The notes under the pieces are model-generated. The model searched no databases and was not told the DNA's origin. It saw nothing but the letters and a program-made list of their open reading frames with translations. From Diphasiastrum complanatum (Eukaryota > Streptophyta > Lycopodiopsida > Lycopodiales > Lycopodiaceae): DNA of 64,000 nucleotides. Below, piece after piece: positions 12,360-22,574 of the stretch (the stretch's first letter is position 1; every line of letters starts with the position of its first letter). The position numbers and the translations under genes are program-made. The stretch spans positions 30,341 through 94,340 of the forward strand of contig MU831961.1 in NCBI GenBank assembly GCA_029204225.1. The letters run 5' to 3'.

Positions 12360-13905
12360 TGAGAGGTGATACACTAAGTGTGGATGTCCATGCTGAGAAG
12401 AAATGTACAGATCTAAACTCTCAGCTAAGACGGTTGAAAAAGGATGTGATATGTGTGCTCGATGAAACCATAGGATCTGGTACAGTAGTGATCTGTGGAC
12501 GATGACTATGTCTCATACTCTGGTGCTGATTGGGACGACGTCTCCGAATAGATGCTGTCCCTCTAGAAGTCCGAATATCAAGTCTGTGAGGTACCGAATG
12601 ACGCTGATCGTGGTGTCGATCTCGCATAGGGGTAGGATATCGTCATCTGTCTCTGAATCCGCCCGAGCTCTCCTCTTGGAGAAGAAATTTGTGATCTGAG
12701 TCTATGTATCATGAATATATCTGGCTAAGCAAAGACTCTGTGAATCAAGAACATCTCGTGTAACATAAGGGCCACACACCAAGGATCCTCATAGGCGATG
12801 AGAGAATGTAAAGTAGTCGGTGAGTCTCTAAATAAGCACTGATATCGACCATGTATATGATAATAAGCAGGACATATGAAGATGAAATGTTCCTCAGTCT
12901 CCACCTGTCCCAGTGAACATAGCCAGCATATCCTCATGGGGTACCCTGGAAGTCAAGTCTCAATCTCAAGCTGATGTGAAGATACTCTGAACTGTCTCAG
13001 TGTAAATCTCAAACAATGTGATAACCCAAAGTCTAAGTATTGCGGGTGGACTGGAAAGCCCGATACATCAAGCTCTAGGAAATGAGTCTGATAGAAGTCG
13101 GGTTTAACACCCAATTGTCCTTGCCAACTATGTCGAAGATAAGCCCGATAAATGTATCACCTGATACTAACTGTAGACTGAAGATTGGTGCCATATAACT
13201 TCGTGAGAACATGCTCAATCATGATAGTGCGGTAATTACCAGGTAACATGGGGTCACCATTTTTATGGATAGGATGTATGATGTTAGTGCACCAAGAGGA
13301 TGGGAAGCCTTCAACAATAGCGTGGTTGAGGAGAGTGGATAGTGTGGGGGCAAGAGCGTCGGAGGCTTGAACCAGTAGCTCGGATTCAAGATCTTCAATG
13401 TCTCTAGTTCGATGGGTTTTCAGTCATTTGATTGTTGCCCGAACCAAATCAGGGGTGAAGAAATTGAAGTCCGAAGGTCGAGGAGAGATGGAAATGGGCG
13501 TATCAGTGGGTATAGTGTAAAGCTGAGTAGCATAGTCAGTCCAGATATGTAGATTGTCCAGGAGACCGGGTGGGGCACGGGGGATAAACTCACGCCAAAA
13601 GGCACCAGAAGAGGAACTGAAAAGGAGGTTCACAAGGCGGTTCCCTTCGGAGTCATCATAGGCACGTTTTTTGCGACGGAGTGTGCGGTTGTACAATTGC
13701 CTTGAGGAGCGAAGGAGATGGGGGGCATGGAAACGAGCATGTGTGACAGTGTGATGAAGGGAGTGGCATTTCGTGTCGTACCATGGTGGATGGAAAGGTC
13801 GAGGTGATCGTGGATGAGCTAGTTTGTTGTTGTGAGGTTTAGATGGAAAGGCAAAAGTTGCAGCAGAGTGGAGAGAAGTGGTGAGGAAGGTGGCTTGAGA
13901 GTTTT
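12360..13905 (-). pseudogene. LINE ORF2 copy lacking the RT core
   Basis: On the minus strand from 13,905 downwards this matches the other LINE copies: NRTLRRKKRAYDD, LLDNLHIWTDYATQLYTIPT, IHPIHKNGDPM, NYRTIMI and KLYGT. At about 13,180 it jumps directly to YIYRAYLRHSW, LRFTLRQFRVSSHQL and the remnant of the C-terminal zinc-binding region. The whole palm domain with the YADD motif is therefore missing. Several stops and frameshifts are present, and there is no (CT)n at its 3' end. Confidence 0.75.
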
Positions 13906-14475
13906 GTTCTCTTTATCGCTCTTTCGAAATGGTGGCTGAGATGACTGAAGAAATGGGGGCGCTAGGCTTGGTGCCTTTCTTCAATACTGCTGCCCATGAA
14001 AGGGTTTCTTCTTTATGCTGCTCAATCTTATTTTCTAGCTCCCGTATCATGGTGGTAGTCGATTCCGAGGTTGCAACCTGCTTAGTACTGAGCATTTGTT
14101 CCAATGAGGCAACTTTGGACTGCAACAAGTTCTTTTCTTTGAGTAGAGAGACCACTATTCCCTTCAATTGTCCAAACCTTTGTCGTGATGATGGAGAGTA
14201 GCTTCCAAATTTTTTTTGGCTTCAGTAAAAGCATCCTGAGAATCCGGGATGCCTCTGACATGGACATTGAGAGCCTTTTGCTCTTTCAACCGGCTCTTAG
14301 TAAGCGTAGCAGAAATGAAAGAAACTGGAGCATTCGCTGATTTTCCTGGACCTTTGAGAATATCTGCCCAAGATTGGATAAATGTAAGATGTTGCTCCAC
14401 GTTACTTTCGAGTGTTGGAATTTAATCTAACTCCTACTCATCCCAACAGCCCTTTTTCCTTCTTTCAAATGAAAC
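13905..14475 (-). pseudogene. LINE ORF1 fragments (coiled coil plus conserved KALNV block)
   Basis: Two overlapping reading frames on the minus strand. The first (14,400-14,164) has SWADILKGPGKSANAPVSFI, SATLTKSRLKEQKALNVHV and RGIPDSQDAFTEAKKNLEA. The second (14,167-13,913) has a coiled coil (LLKEKNLLQSKVASLEQML, IRELENKIEQHKEETLSWA) and again SWAAVLKKG...SAPISSVISAT. The SWA-LKG...SATLTK block occurs twice, so these are pieces of two ORF1 copies joined head to tail, followed by the ORF2 remnant. The KALNV block recurs at 26,783, next to a (CT)n-tailed LINE end, which ties this ORF1 to the same LINE family. Confidence 0.6.
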
Positions 14476-14705
14476 CTGCAAAAAATGAACTATTTTTCAA
14501 CAGTTTGCATTTTTAGACAGAGAGAGAGAGAGAAGGATTGCTTTTAGGTCCTCATTCACGTTCCTCGAAATAATTTATGGAACTCTAGAAACAATTGCTG
14601 AGGGTCAATATGTTTCTAATCATGAGATTGTTAATACGTATCTGAGAAAAAAGTGCAAAACTGGACAATAACCTAGGTAAATTATGACTGATGCCATGGT
14701 CACTT

Positions 14706-14710
<5 letters not shown>

Positions 14711-14762
<52 letters not shown>
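14711..14762. repeat. (GA)n microsatellite
   Basis: About 26 uninterrupted GA units. It lies upstream (minus-strand sense) of the LINE ORF1 fragments, and a shorter GA run lies at 14,519-14,533. No LINE 3'-end signature adjoins it. Confidence 0.9.
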
Positions 14763-14765
<3 letters not shown>

Positions 14766-15419
14766 GACATAAAAACTTATGTACTATATCTGACCTTAAA
14801 TTAAAACTGTGTATCAGTGTTATGTTTGACGTCTATATTTTCTGATTTGAAACCCTATATAAACTAAATTATTTGAACCCTATATGGGATTCATATCCTA
14901 ACACTATATTGGATGTATACTACTTTCTATACCAGCGAATAAATTCAATTCCAGGACATTGCACTGGTTTGATTGTCACATTCTGGATGCCTATTCCAGA
15001 ATATCCAGGATCGGAATGGTGTTATGATGCAACCAATAGTGACAGGATGCCTGACACTAATAAAAAAAATCATACATTAGATAAATCAGTGAGCTTAGAG
15101 AATAGTGCACACAATTCACCCTTAGAACGTTCAGACGCCCTTTAAGTTACTGTGCAATTGTTAAAGCTAAAAAATACTAAGAATTGAAAAAGTTAAAAAC
15201 ACTTTTGCAAATCTGAAGAAGGCTGAAATTTTACAAAAGCAAGCTAGGTAACAAGAGATGCTCAAAGACTGCCCATAGACTAGCAATCCACTATATGGCT
15301 CCAATCTGTAAGCTTCAGGGCTCTCAAAATGCTCAAAAATAGGGCGGTGGCCCACCTAGCTCCCAACAAACCCTAACTCAAGGTGACAGTGATGCCAAAT
15401 CCCATACAATCTTGGAAAG

Positions 15420-15900
15420 GAACTGCTTTGATACCAAGTCTCACAAAGCACACCAAAGAAGACACCAAATATCCAATTTATGGTTTCTCCTTAAAGTACA
15501 TATCAAGTTACAAGCAGAGCACTGTTGCTAAGTCTCCTCCTAGCCTCCTGTTGCATAGAGTATGATGAGGAATGCCTCTCTCTAAGCTCATGTATCAATA
15601 ATCCTCAAGCACCCCCTTAACCCTGATCCTCTCCTAACATCGACACATGGCGAGCCCCATGCTCAGTCGACACTTGCCACATTGGCAAGTGAGGAGGACC
15701 GTTCGACATGTGTCACTCATGCACTGGACCAAGTGACTGCCTCGTTGACCAATCAACTCCTACTTTTTAGGAGGTCAGTCTAGTAGCCTCTAAATTAAGA
15801 CCCAGTACCCTATACTAAATACAAGCAGGTCAGCAAGTTAACAAAAACCTGCTATTTACATTTTCTTACAAAAGACCACAGGCCGGTATGAGCCATTTCA
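15420..15900 (-). repeat. Possible LTR with primer site
   Basis: The minus strand at about 15,436-15,424 reads CTTGGTATCAAAGCAG, resembling a Met-tRNA primer site (TGGTATCA-AGC). The sequence to the right is GC-richer and LTR-like. No TG...CA pair or second copy was found, so this is only a suggestion. Confidence 0.25.
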
Positions 15901-15974
15901 ATATTTATAATTTACAATTTACAAGTCTAACGTGTTCACATTGAGGCATGAATCTAAGTACAGGACATGAAGGT

Positions 15975-16849
15975 AGGTTTATTAAGTGCTACATACATGG
16001 CTCCTCATGGTATGACCTGTGGCTCTATGAGCTACGTAAGTCTGGGTAGTATGAAGTCTCTGGTCTCTATGTCTAGAGAGGTCATCGTTGTCTATCCGTG
16101 ATATTCTACAAGGGTGTAATTTGAAGTTGCACGTCAGAGTGGCTCTAGCTAAACTGGTTGACATAGACTCTGTCGTAGTAAAAGCATCTCTTTGAGTGAC
16201 CATGAGTGTGCCACAATGTGGATCCTCATATGTTATAATCGATCTCAGTGTGACAGGTGTGTCTCGAAATAGGCAATCATACCACCCTTTGATCTTATAG
16301 TAGATTGGGCATCTGAATAAGAAGTGATCCTCAGACTCACCTCTCACAAAGAACATAGCGGGCAAATCCTCCCCTCCCGCGAGGCATCTAGTCTCAATCT
16401 TCAGCTGATGTGATGAGACTCGGAGTTGGCCCAATATGAATCTCTGATCGTATGATAATCCTAAGTCCAAGTAGCGTGGTAGAATTGGGAACCCTATTTT
16501 ATCACGTCATGCTCGACCAAGATATGCTCAATACAAAAAATATCTGATGTAGTCGTGGGTACCTGAGGGAAGGTCCATGATAGAGATACCAAATGTGTCA
16601 AGTAAGCGAAAGGCCTCGAAAAACCATGATAGACAATACATGACTATGAAGATGCTGCAATGATGTGAGTGTGCTTGTGTGTATCTTTGTGCATCCAAGG
16701 TGCTGACCAAAGATGGCATCAACCTGTAGAGGTGGGACTATAAACTTTGCCAGAATGATCTGATGTGGGATGATGGCTTAGCTCGTATCGTATGTGATAA
16801 CATAAAAATCTGTAAGTGTGAGATACTGGCCCAATTAGACGGGGTGAGA
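15975..16849 (-). pseudogene. LINE ORF2 3' fragment
   Basis: Minus-strand frames give NWASISHLQ, MIRAKPS-like remains, FGISIMDLPSGTHDYIR, ILPRYLDLGLS, RFILGQLRVSSHQLKIETR, ESEDHFLFRCPIYYKIKGWY and CLFRDTPVTLRSIITYEDP. These are the C-terminal half and zinc-binding tail of the same LINE ORF2 as at 20,387-22,009. One Cys pair of the zinc-binding region is lost. The 3' end lacks a (CT)n tract. Confidence 0.8.
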
Positions 16850-17138
16850 CCTGAACACCATGCCTTGGTGGTAGGCCGTTGGTGGGGTCTAGCCTATCAC
16901 TTTTCCTAGTGTTTTCCTCTTATATTTGTAGATTGTCAATTTCAAACCCTTGTTTGCTAATTTTCGAAGGAAAATAGTTTGTAGGTTGCTAGAATTTGGC
17001 TGTAAAAGATCTATTCTGTCTCGTTCTCTTAGGAATTGAGGTGAAAAAAGCTTATTTGTGCTTTGTTTCAAGTGCTTTTGTTGCTGGTTTTTGCACACTT
17101 TTGCAGGTTGCTCCGCTTTTTCTTGGCTAGTTTCTGCT

Positions 17139-17405
17139 ATGGCATCTTGTAGTGATACTACACATGATTCTCAAAGGATTGATGCACTTTCTGCCAAAGT
17201 TGATGGCTTGGAGTTGATGTTGAAGCAAATCTTAGAGCAATTGAAGCTTGGCCATGCACCTGAAAGAGTCAGTGGTACAGGGAATTTGGGTGGTGAGCCT
17301 GGTTCTATTGAAAGAGTGCATGATGACCCACCACTTGAGTCTGAAGTTTGTACAACCTTCCTGCAAGAATGCCCTCAGCTACTACTTCATTGTCCTTCCT
17401 TTTGA
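17139..17405 (+). pseudogene. Retrotransposon gag-like N terminus (unassigned family)
   Basis: An 88-codon frame begins MASCSDTTHDSQRIDALSAK and contains a short coiled coil (LSAKVDGLELMLKQILEQL). This is the usual start of plant gypsy-type gag proteins. The frame breaks shortly after 17,400. The same frame is also open upstream without motifs, so the start was chosen at the Met before SCSDTT. Confidence 0.4.
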
Positions 17406-17499
17406 TGAGACACCATTCTTCATCAAATTGACACCAAAACTAAATCCCGAGCACTTTCTCCAACTGCAATAAGTTGTCCTCTCACTCGAGTAAAGTAAT

Positions 17500-18056
17500 C
17501 TGTTATCGATTCACCTGGTACCCATCTTTGATGTATGTAGCTTATTAGTTAAGAAGAAATTCGAGATTGATTTACAATATCGTACAGATATCCTAAGCCT
17601 CCTTGGGTCCAACAACATCTCTGATGTGAGGAATAATCATATCTTTAACATACAAATTAATAATACGATGAGTTGCTCTCCTCCGCTTCAGATACTCTCG
17701 CAACTCCATGTCTGTAGTTGGAGGTATCTCAACACCTATGACAATGTCCCCATATTCACATTCGGAGAACATTTTGCATCTTCAACTTCCAAATGCTAAA
17801 GTTTGTACCATCTGGCGTACTACATTCCGATAACACAACATCATTCAATCCTGCCATCGTCAAACAACAATACTGATCTCTAGCAACTTTTTCGACAATC
17901 TGATCTCCTCCTAGAAGATCCACGTTGTCCTTACAACAACGTTGACTCCACATGCAATTAATGCTCCTTCAAAAATCTGATTGCACACCTACAAAACCAA
18001 TCACTCTCCCTCACGTAGAATCTCGACAACTTCCAAGATTAAGAAGCTAGCTACCA
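17500..18056 (-). pseudogene. Copia gag fragment
   Basis: The minus frame at 17,953-17,756 ends LNDVVLSECSTPDGTNFSIW followed by KLKMQNVLRM. This matches the start of plant copia gag (F-G-NF-IW---M---L). It lies immediately internal to the LTR-like block at 18,057, as expected for a minus-strand copia element. The rest of the polyprotein is missing. Confidence 0.6.
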
Positions 18057-18507
18057 TGTTGGAATTTGATGCTCAAATTCAAGATAGGAGTGAACTAATC
18101 ATATTAGCACTCTTACACACCAATCAAGATCAACATAAGAGATTTAAGAAAACTCAGATCAATTGAAGAATGAGCATAGCTCTCTACAATGGAATGAATT
18201 GAGGCGGGGGACCAGCCCTCCTTATATGATTTCTCTAGTCCTTAGCAAACGCTAAAAGCATATAGCAAAAAAGCAAAAAGGAAAAAGCTGATTACTATAG
18301 TTGCTCTTTATTTTGGGTAAAAACCTTTATTAAATTTCTAAGTGAAAAATCATGTTCTATTCTAGCACTGGTGTGCCCTCCTACATGCAAGACTAATAAG
18401 CTTGACTGTAGGACTTTGACATACTAAAAATATAAATGGCCCCTAAAATAGCTCGCAGGCATGGCCAAACCAACAATAGGGGTGCAAATAAACATTAATT
18501 TCTAATA
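18057..18507 (-). repeat. Copia LTR (decayed)
   Basis: The minus strand starts at about 18,507 with a mutated TGTTAG-AATTAAT end (now TATTAGAAATTAATG) and finishes AAATTCCAACA at 18,057. The ends resemble those of the better-preserved LTR at 26,309-26,731. An internal stretch (GCTAAAAGCATA and neighbours) recurs at about 62,115. The primer site is degraded. Confidence 0.55.
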
Positions 18508-19488
18508 GATCTTACTTAAATACAAGTGGAGGAACGAAGGAATTTCAAGAAGCTAATGCATCAAGGAGAATTGCAATTTATCAAGATGGTCAAGTAAGAT
18601 ACTTGGATCGTGGGCCATCTACATCTAGTGCTTAGGAAGTTGGGGTCCCTAGGATAGGGAGCATCCCGAGGGGCCATCCACACCAATTGCATATCGGAGT
18701 GTGGAATGGTTATCGCGTCCACTCATCCTCTTCTGTAGCGAATTTGATTGATTTTATTTCATAGGGAGATATTCTATTGTTCACAAAGACTCATGCGAGC
18801 CAGGAGCGAGGCTCACCTATGTTCCAGGGTTTCAAATGGGCCTCCCTATATACAGCTGAGACACATTCCTCGAGTGGTAAAGGTTTTGGAGAGATTCATT
18901 ATCACTTCATATAGAGTTTCTCAGTCAGAATGAGCATGCACGACGTCTTTAGTTAAGTATTTCAAGACGATGCAATGGTTTTGACAGGGATCTCTTTTTT
19001 GATGTAGGTTACTTCCCTTCTGGGACTTCCTCCCTTGTTGAGAGTACTGGCTCCCCATATAGTGATTTATCGACAGATATTCAAAAAGGGGCAACATCTT
19101 TTCACAAGTGACATTAATGCCAGGAACACTTCTCGTCAAGCTAAGTTTCACTCAGTTGATGAAATACGTATCCATGCTCTTGATTGTGATGAGTTGGGAG
19201 TCACCAGGACTTCAGCTGACACACTAGGTCCTATCTGCTGAAATTTGGAGAACCACATGAGCTAGCCATCTATAATGGTCCAGCTTGTTGGCTTGATTCT
19301 AGGGGTTTCACATGACACCCTCAAAGTGGCAGTCACAACATAGTGGGTTACCTCATGGGATCCCCTGCCTCCATCCCTCTTATTTTTTACTTCCTTGTAT
19401 CTCCCACTACTTTATTTGACCACGTTTTCCTCTCTTTTCATCTCGAGATGCTGGTACAACTGCTCCTCGGGCGCCACCCACGCAGGAG

Positions 19489-19810
19489 ATGGATGATGAG
19501 ATCTATATAGAGTTCTATAGACAGGCACAGGCTGACGCACGGGCTTTACGGCATTCGAGGAGGACCGACAGGCAGAGGGATAGGGCTGAGGAGGGGGATG
19601 ATGAGGGCTTGGAGGGTGGAGAGGAGCTCAAGGCTGACTATCAGGAGGAGGAGTGGGTTGAGGGGGATACGGAGCAGGATGAAGAGATGGGGGCGGAGGC
19701 ACAGGGCGATGACCTGGTTGACCTGCTGGTGGACCCTGATGCGGAGACAGAGGAGGAGCCAGCCATTCCTGCACGTAGGCCTAGAGGGAGACCTAGAAGT
19801 TCTGGTAACC
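19489..19810 (+). pseudogene. Acidic ORF with AT-hook, origin unknown
   Basis: From the ATG at 19,489 the frame encodes about 107 plausible residues: an Arg/Asp-rich start (DARALRHSRRTDRQRDRAEE), a very acidic middle (EEEWVEGDTEQDEEMGAEAQ, DLVDLLVDPDAETEEEP) and an AT-hook (RRPRGRPRSSGN). At about 19,810 it runs into LINE sequence. The layout recalls the AT-hook-bearing tail exon of the hAT elements at 49.7-55.3 kb, but no direct sequence match was seen. It is probably the 3' end of a transposase gene cut by the LINE insertion. Confidence 0.35.
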
Positions 19811-20386
19811 TCTTTACTTCACCAATTACCTCACGACAGTGCTCTAGATATGCAGGCCACTTTCCTTTCTTCCTATCTCCATATTGCTACCTCTCTCCTG
19901 GATGACCTCCGCATATGGACCGACTACGCTACCAGCCTATATACCATACCCACAAACACACCCACCTCTATCTCTCCACGCCCTTCTGAGTTCACCTTCT
20001 TCACCTCTGACATGGTACTCGCGGCCATCAAGAGAATGAAGTCCCATAAGGCAAGAGATATTGAAGACCTCGAATCTGAACTCCTAACCCATGCTTCCGA
20101 CCTCCTTGCTCCCACAATAGCCACTCTCCTCAATTCCGCCGTTGTTTCTGGTTTCCCTTCATCCTAGTGCACCAACATCATCCATCCTATTCATAAAAAT
20201 GGTGATCCCATGATTCCTGGTAATTACCGCACTATCATGATTGGGCATGTTCTCACGAAGCTCTATGGCACCATACTCCAGTCTGCAGTGAGCTCAGAAG
20301 CGGAAAACCGGAGATTACATGTATTGGGGCAGGCAGGTTTTAGATCTCATTATTCTACCACTGACCATGTCTTCACACTCTGAGCT

Positions 20387-22009
20387 TTGATTGAGGAAGC
20401 TAAGTACAGGAAAGAGAGGGTATACTGTTGTTTTGTGGACTTCAGGAAAGCCTTTGATTCTGTACCACGCTCCCTACTCATTCAGAGACTTTGTGACCTT
20501 GGTTTCTCCACAGATATTGTTCTAGCAGTGATGGCTCTTTATGAGAAGGTCTTGGGATGTTTCCGACGTGACAGTGGCCTATTTGATCACATTTGGAGCA
20601 CCATTGGGGTGAAACAGGGATGTTCTCTTTCACCGGTTCTCTTTGGATTATACATTGATGAGTTAGAGCGAGTCATCTCACAGTGTGGCGGGGCTGGATG
20701 TAGACTTGGCACCATTCTGATTGCTATTCTCCTCTATGCGGATGATGTGGTACTTGTATCCCCGACCAGAGAGGGATTACAGAGGCAGTTGGATTGTTTA
20801 CAGGGATTTTGTACCAGATGGGGATTGGGGGTGAACACTACGAAGACCAAAGTTATGGTCTTCAACACTTCTCGAGCTTTCATGCAACGCCAGGAGTTCA
20901 CCCTAGATGGGCAGGCCTTAGAGGTAGTTTCCTCTTATACTTATTTGAGAATACTCTTTTATGGTCCTACCTTTAGCATGCGACAGGCGGCCACCACCCG
21001 ACTTGGGAAGGGGCACTCCTCTCTTGTTCAGCTTGAGCGGTTTTGCTTCAAGAAGCTCATCAGAGATGCTCCTAGTAAGTGTAGACTTTTTGATACTATT
21101 GTCACCCCCATTGCCATGTATGCAGCAGAGACATGGTGTACTGGTCTCTCATCATCACACTGGGCCAGCATTTCACGATTACAGACCACTATGTTAGCTC
21201 GTATGATTCAAGCGAAGCCCTCAGTTCCGCACGAGATCCTTCTTGCAGAGTTTGCCGTTCCACCCATTCAGATAGATGCCGCTTTACATCTTATCACATA
21301 TATTCAGAGAGTCCAGGCTCTGCCCGATGCAGATATGAGATATACACAGATAGCACTTGTTTCCTCACACTCACTTCATGACCAGGGCTATCGACTGTCG
21401 TGGTTCTCCCAGGCATCCCACTTCCTCCTTGAGTCATTTGGTATCCACATTACAGAGCTCCCCTCAGGTACTCATCAGTATATCAGGCGCGTCTTATATC
21501 GGGCATACCTCGATCATACTTGGAGGCGACAGCGTGGGGTTAAACCCGACTGTTACTGGACTCACTTTATTGAGCTTGACATAGCAGGGTTCCCAGTTTT
21601 GCCACACTATTTGGACTCAGGGTTATCACACTGCTTCAGATTTACATTGGGCCAGCTTCGCGTATCATCACATCAGTTGGCTATTGAGACTGGGAGATTC
21701 CAGGGTATCCCGAGAGCGGAGCGGATTTGTCAGTTATGCTCCTTGGATGAGGTGGAGTCAGAGGAGCACTTTATCTTTAGGTGCCCAATATATTACCAGA
21801 TCAGAGGGAGATACCACTGTTTGTTCCGTGACACACCCGTCACCCTACGATCCCTCCTAGCCTATGAGGACTCCAGATGCGCTGCACTCATGATACGGGA
21901 GATGTTTATACTACGACAGGGGCTGTCAGACAGCCCAGCAGAGTCATGTTTCTCAGCCTCAGATCACTTCTTTCTTCTCCAGGAGGAGAGGACGAGACCT
22001 AGTATTTGA
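20387..22009 (+). pseudogene. LINE ORF2: reverse transcriptase and C-terminal zinc-binding region
   Basis: A 540-codon open stretch of a non-LTR retrotransposon polyprotein. RT blocks are easy to see: CCFVDFRKAFDSVPRSLLIQ (about residue 15), IGVKQGCSLSPVLFGLYIDE, and ILLYADDVVLVSPT with the catalytic YADD. A thumb-like region follows, then a C-terminal Cys/His motif (CQLCSLDEVESEEHFIFRC), the zf-RVT type found in plant LINEs. The true ORF started further 5': the same frame is readable back to about 19,830, with stops at 20,166-20,168 (after FPSS) and at about 20,382 (after HVFTL). The copy is therefore not intact, although the RT core itself is uninterrupted. The endonuclease domain is missing. 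Confidence 0.88.
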
Positions 22010-22421
22010 TGATGATGATGATGGTGATGATGACTTACCTCCCCATAGAGATCGGAGACAGTGCCCCACACATACCCATGTTGCAGCACGAGCTACTCGA
22101 CTTACCAGGAGGAGACCTCTTCACCCTCCTAGACGACGTCAGCGACCACCAGTGGCCCTCCATAGGGCCCGTATTACATCCTTTTACAGCATCAGCAGGA
22201 CAGGATTGGATGATAGTGTCATACCCCACTCATGACTTTTAGCAGTATACATGCTCCCACATGTTTCATATATCATCACATCTATTTCAGTTCATAGCTT
22301 TAGATTTGTTATTTATGTTACCGTTTTGGAGACGTTTCATATGCTCCCATTGTTACCACATACTTGACATGTACATTTACTAGTCTTATATGCCTTTTGG
22401 CATGGAAAAGACATAAATAAA

Positions 22422-22424
<3 letters not shown>

Positions 22425-22517
<93 letters not shown>
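22425..22517 (+). repeat. (CT)n tail of LINE
   Basis: About 46 CT repeats directly after an AAATAAAGC sequence containing an AATAAA polyadenylation-like hexamer. A short (CG)n run (GCACGCGCGCGCGCG) follows. Confidence 0.95.
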
Positions 22518-22520
<3 letters not shown>

Positions 22521-22574
22521 CGCGCGCGCGCGTAAGAGTGGGGAACGTAACTCCCCCCACTCTCCATCACGAAT

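Larger units (their letters stand above)
19811..22517 (+). mobile_element. LINE retrotransposon, 5'-truncated, ending in (CT)n
   Basis: It begins inside ORF2 (DMQATFLSSYLHIATS, joined by a small deletion to LLDDLRIWTDYAT) and continues through the RT, the zinc-binding tail and a 3' UTR. It ends TATGCCTTTTGGCATGGAAA, then AAATAAAGC and 93 bp of (CT)n. The 3'-end sequence is shared with the copies ending at 27,235 and 47,055. There is no poly(A); the microsatellite is the tail. It stops exactly where truncated copia sequence begins. Confidence 0.88.

Noticed and set aside
14711-14762. LINE 3' tail on the minus strand
   Set aside because: The sequence before the repeat does not contain the LINE 3' end (GCCTTTTGGCATGG...AATAAAG), so this microsatellite is listed only as a repeat.
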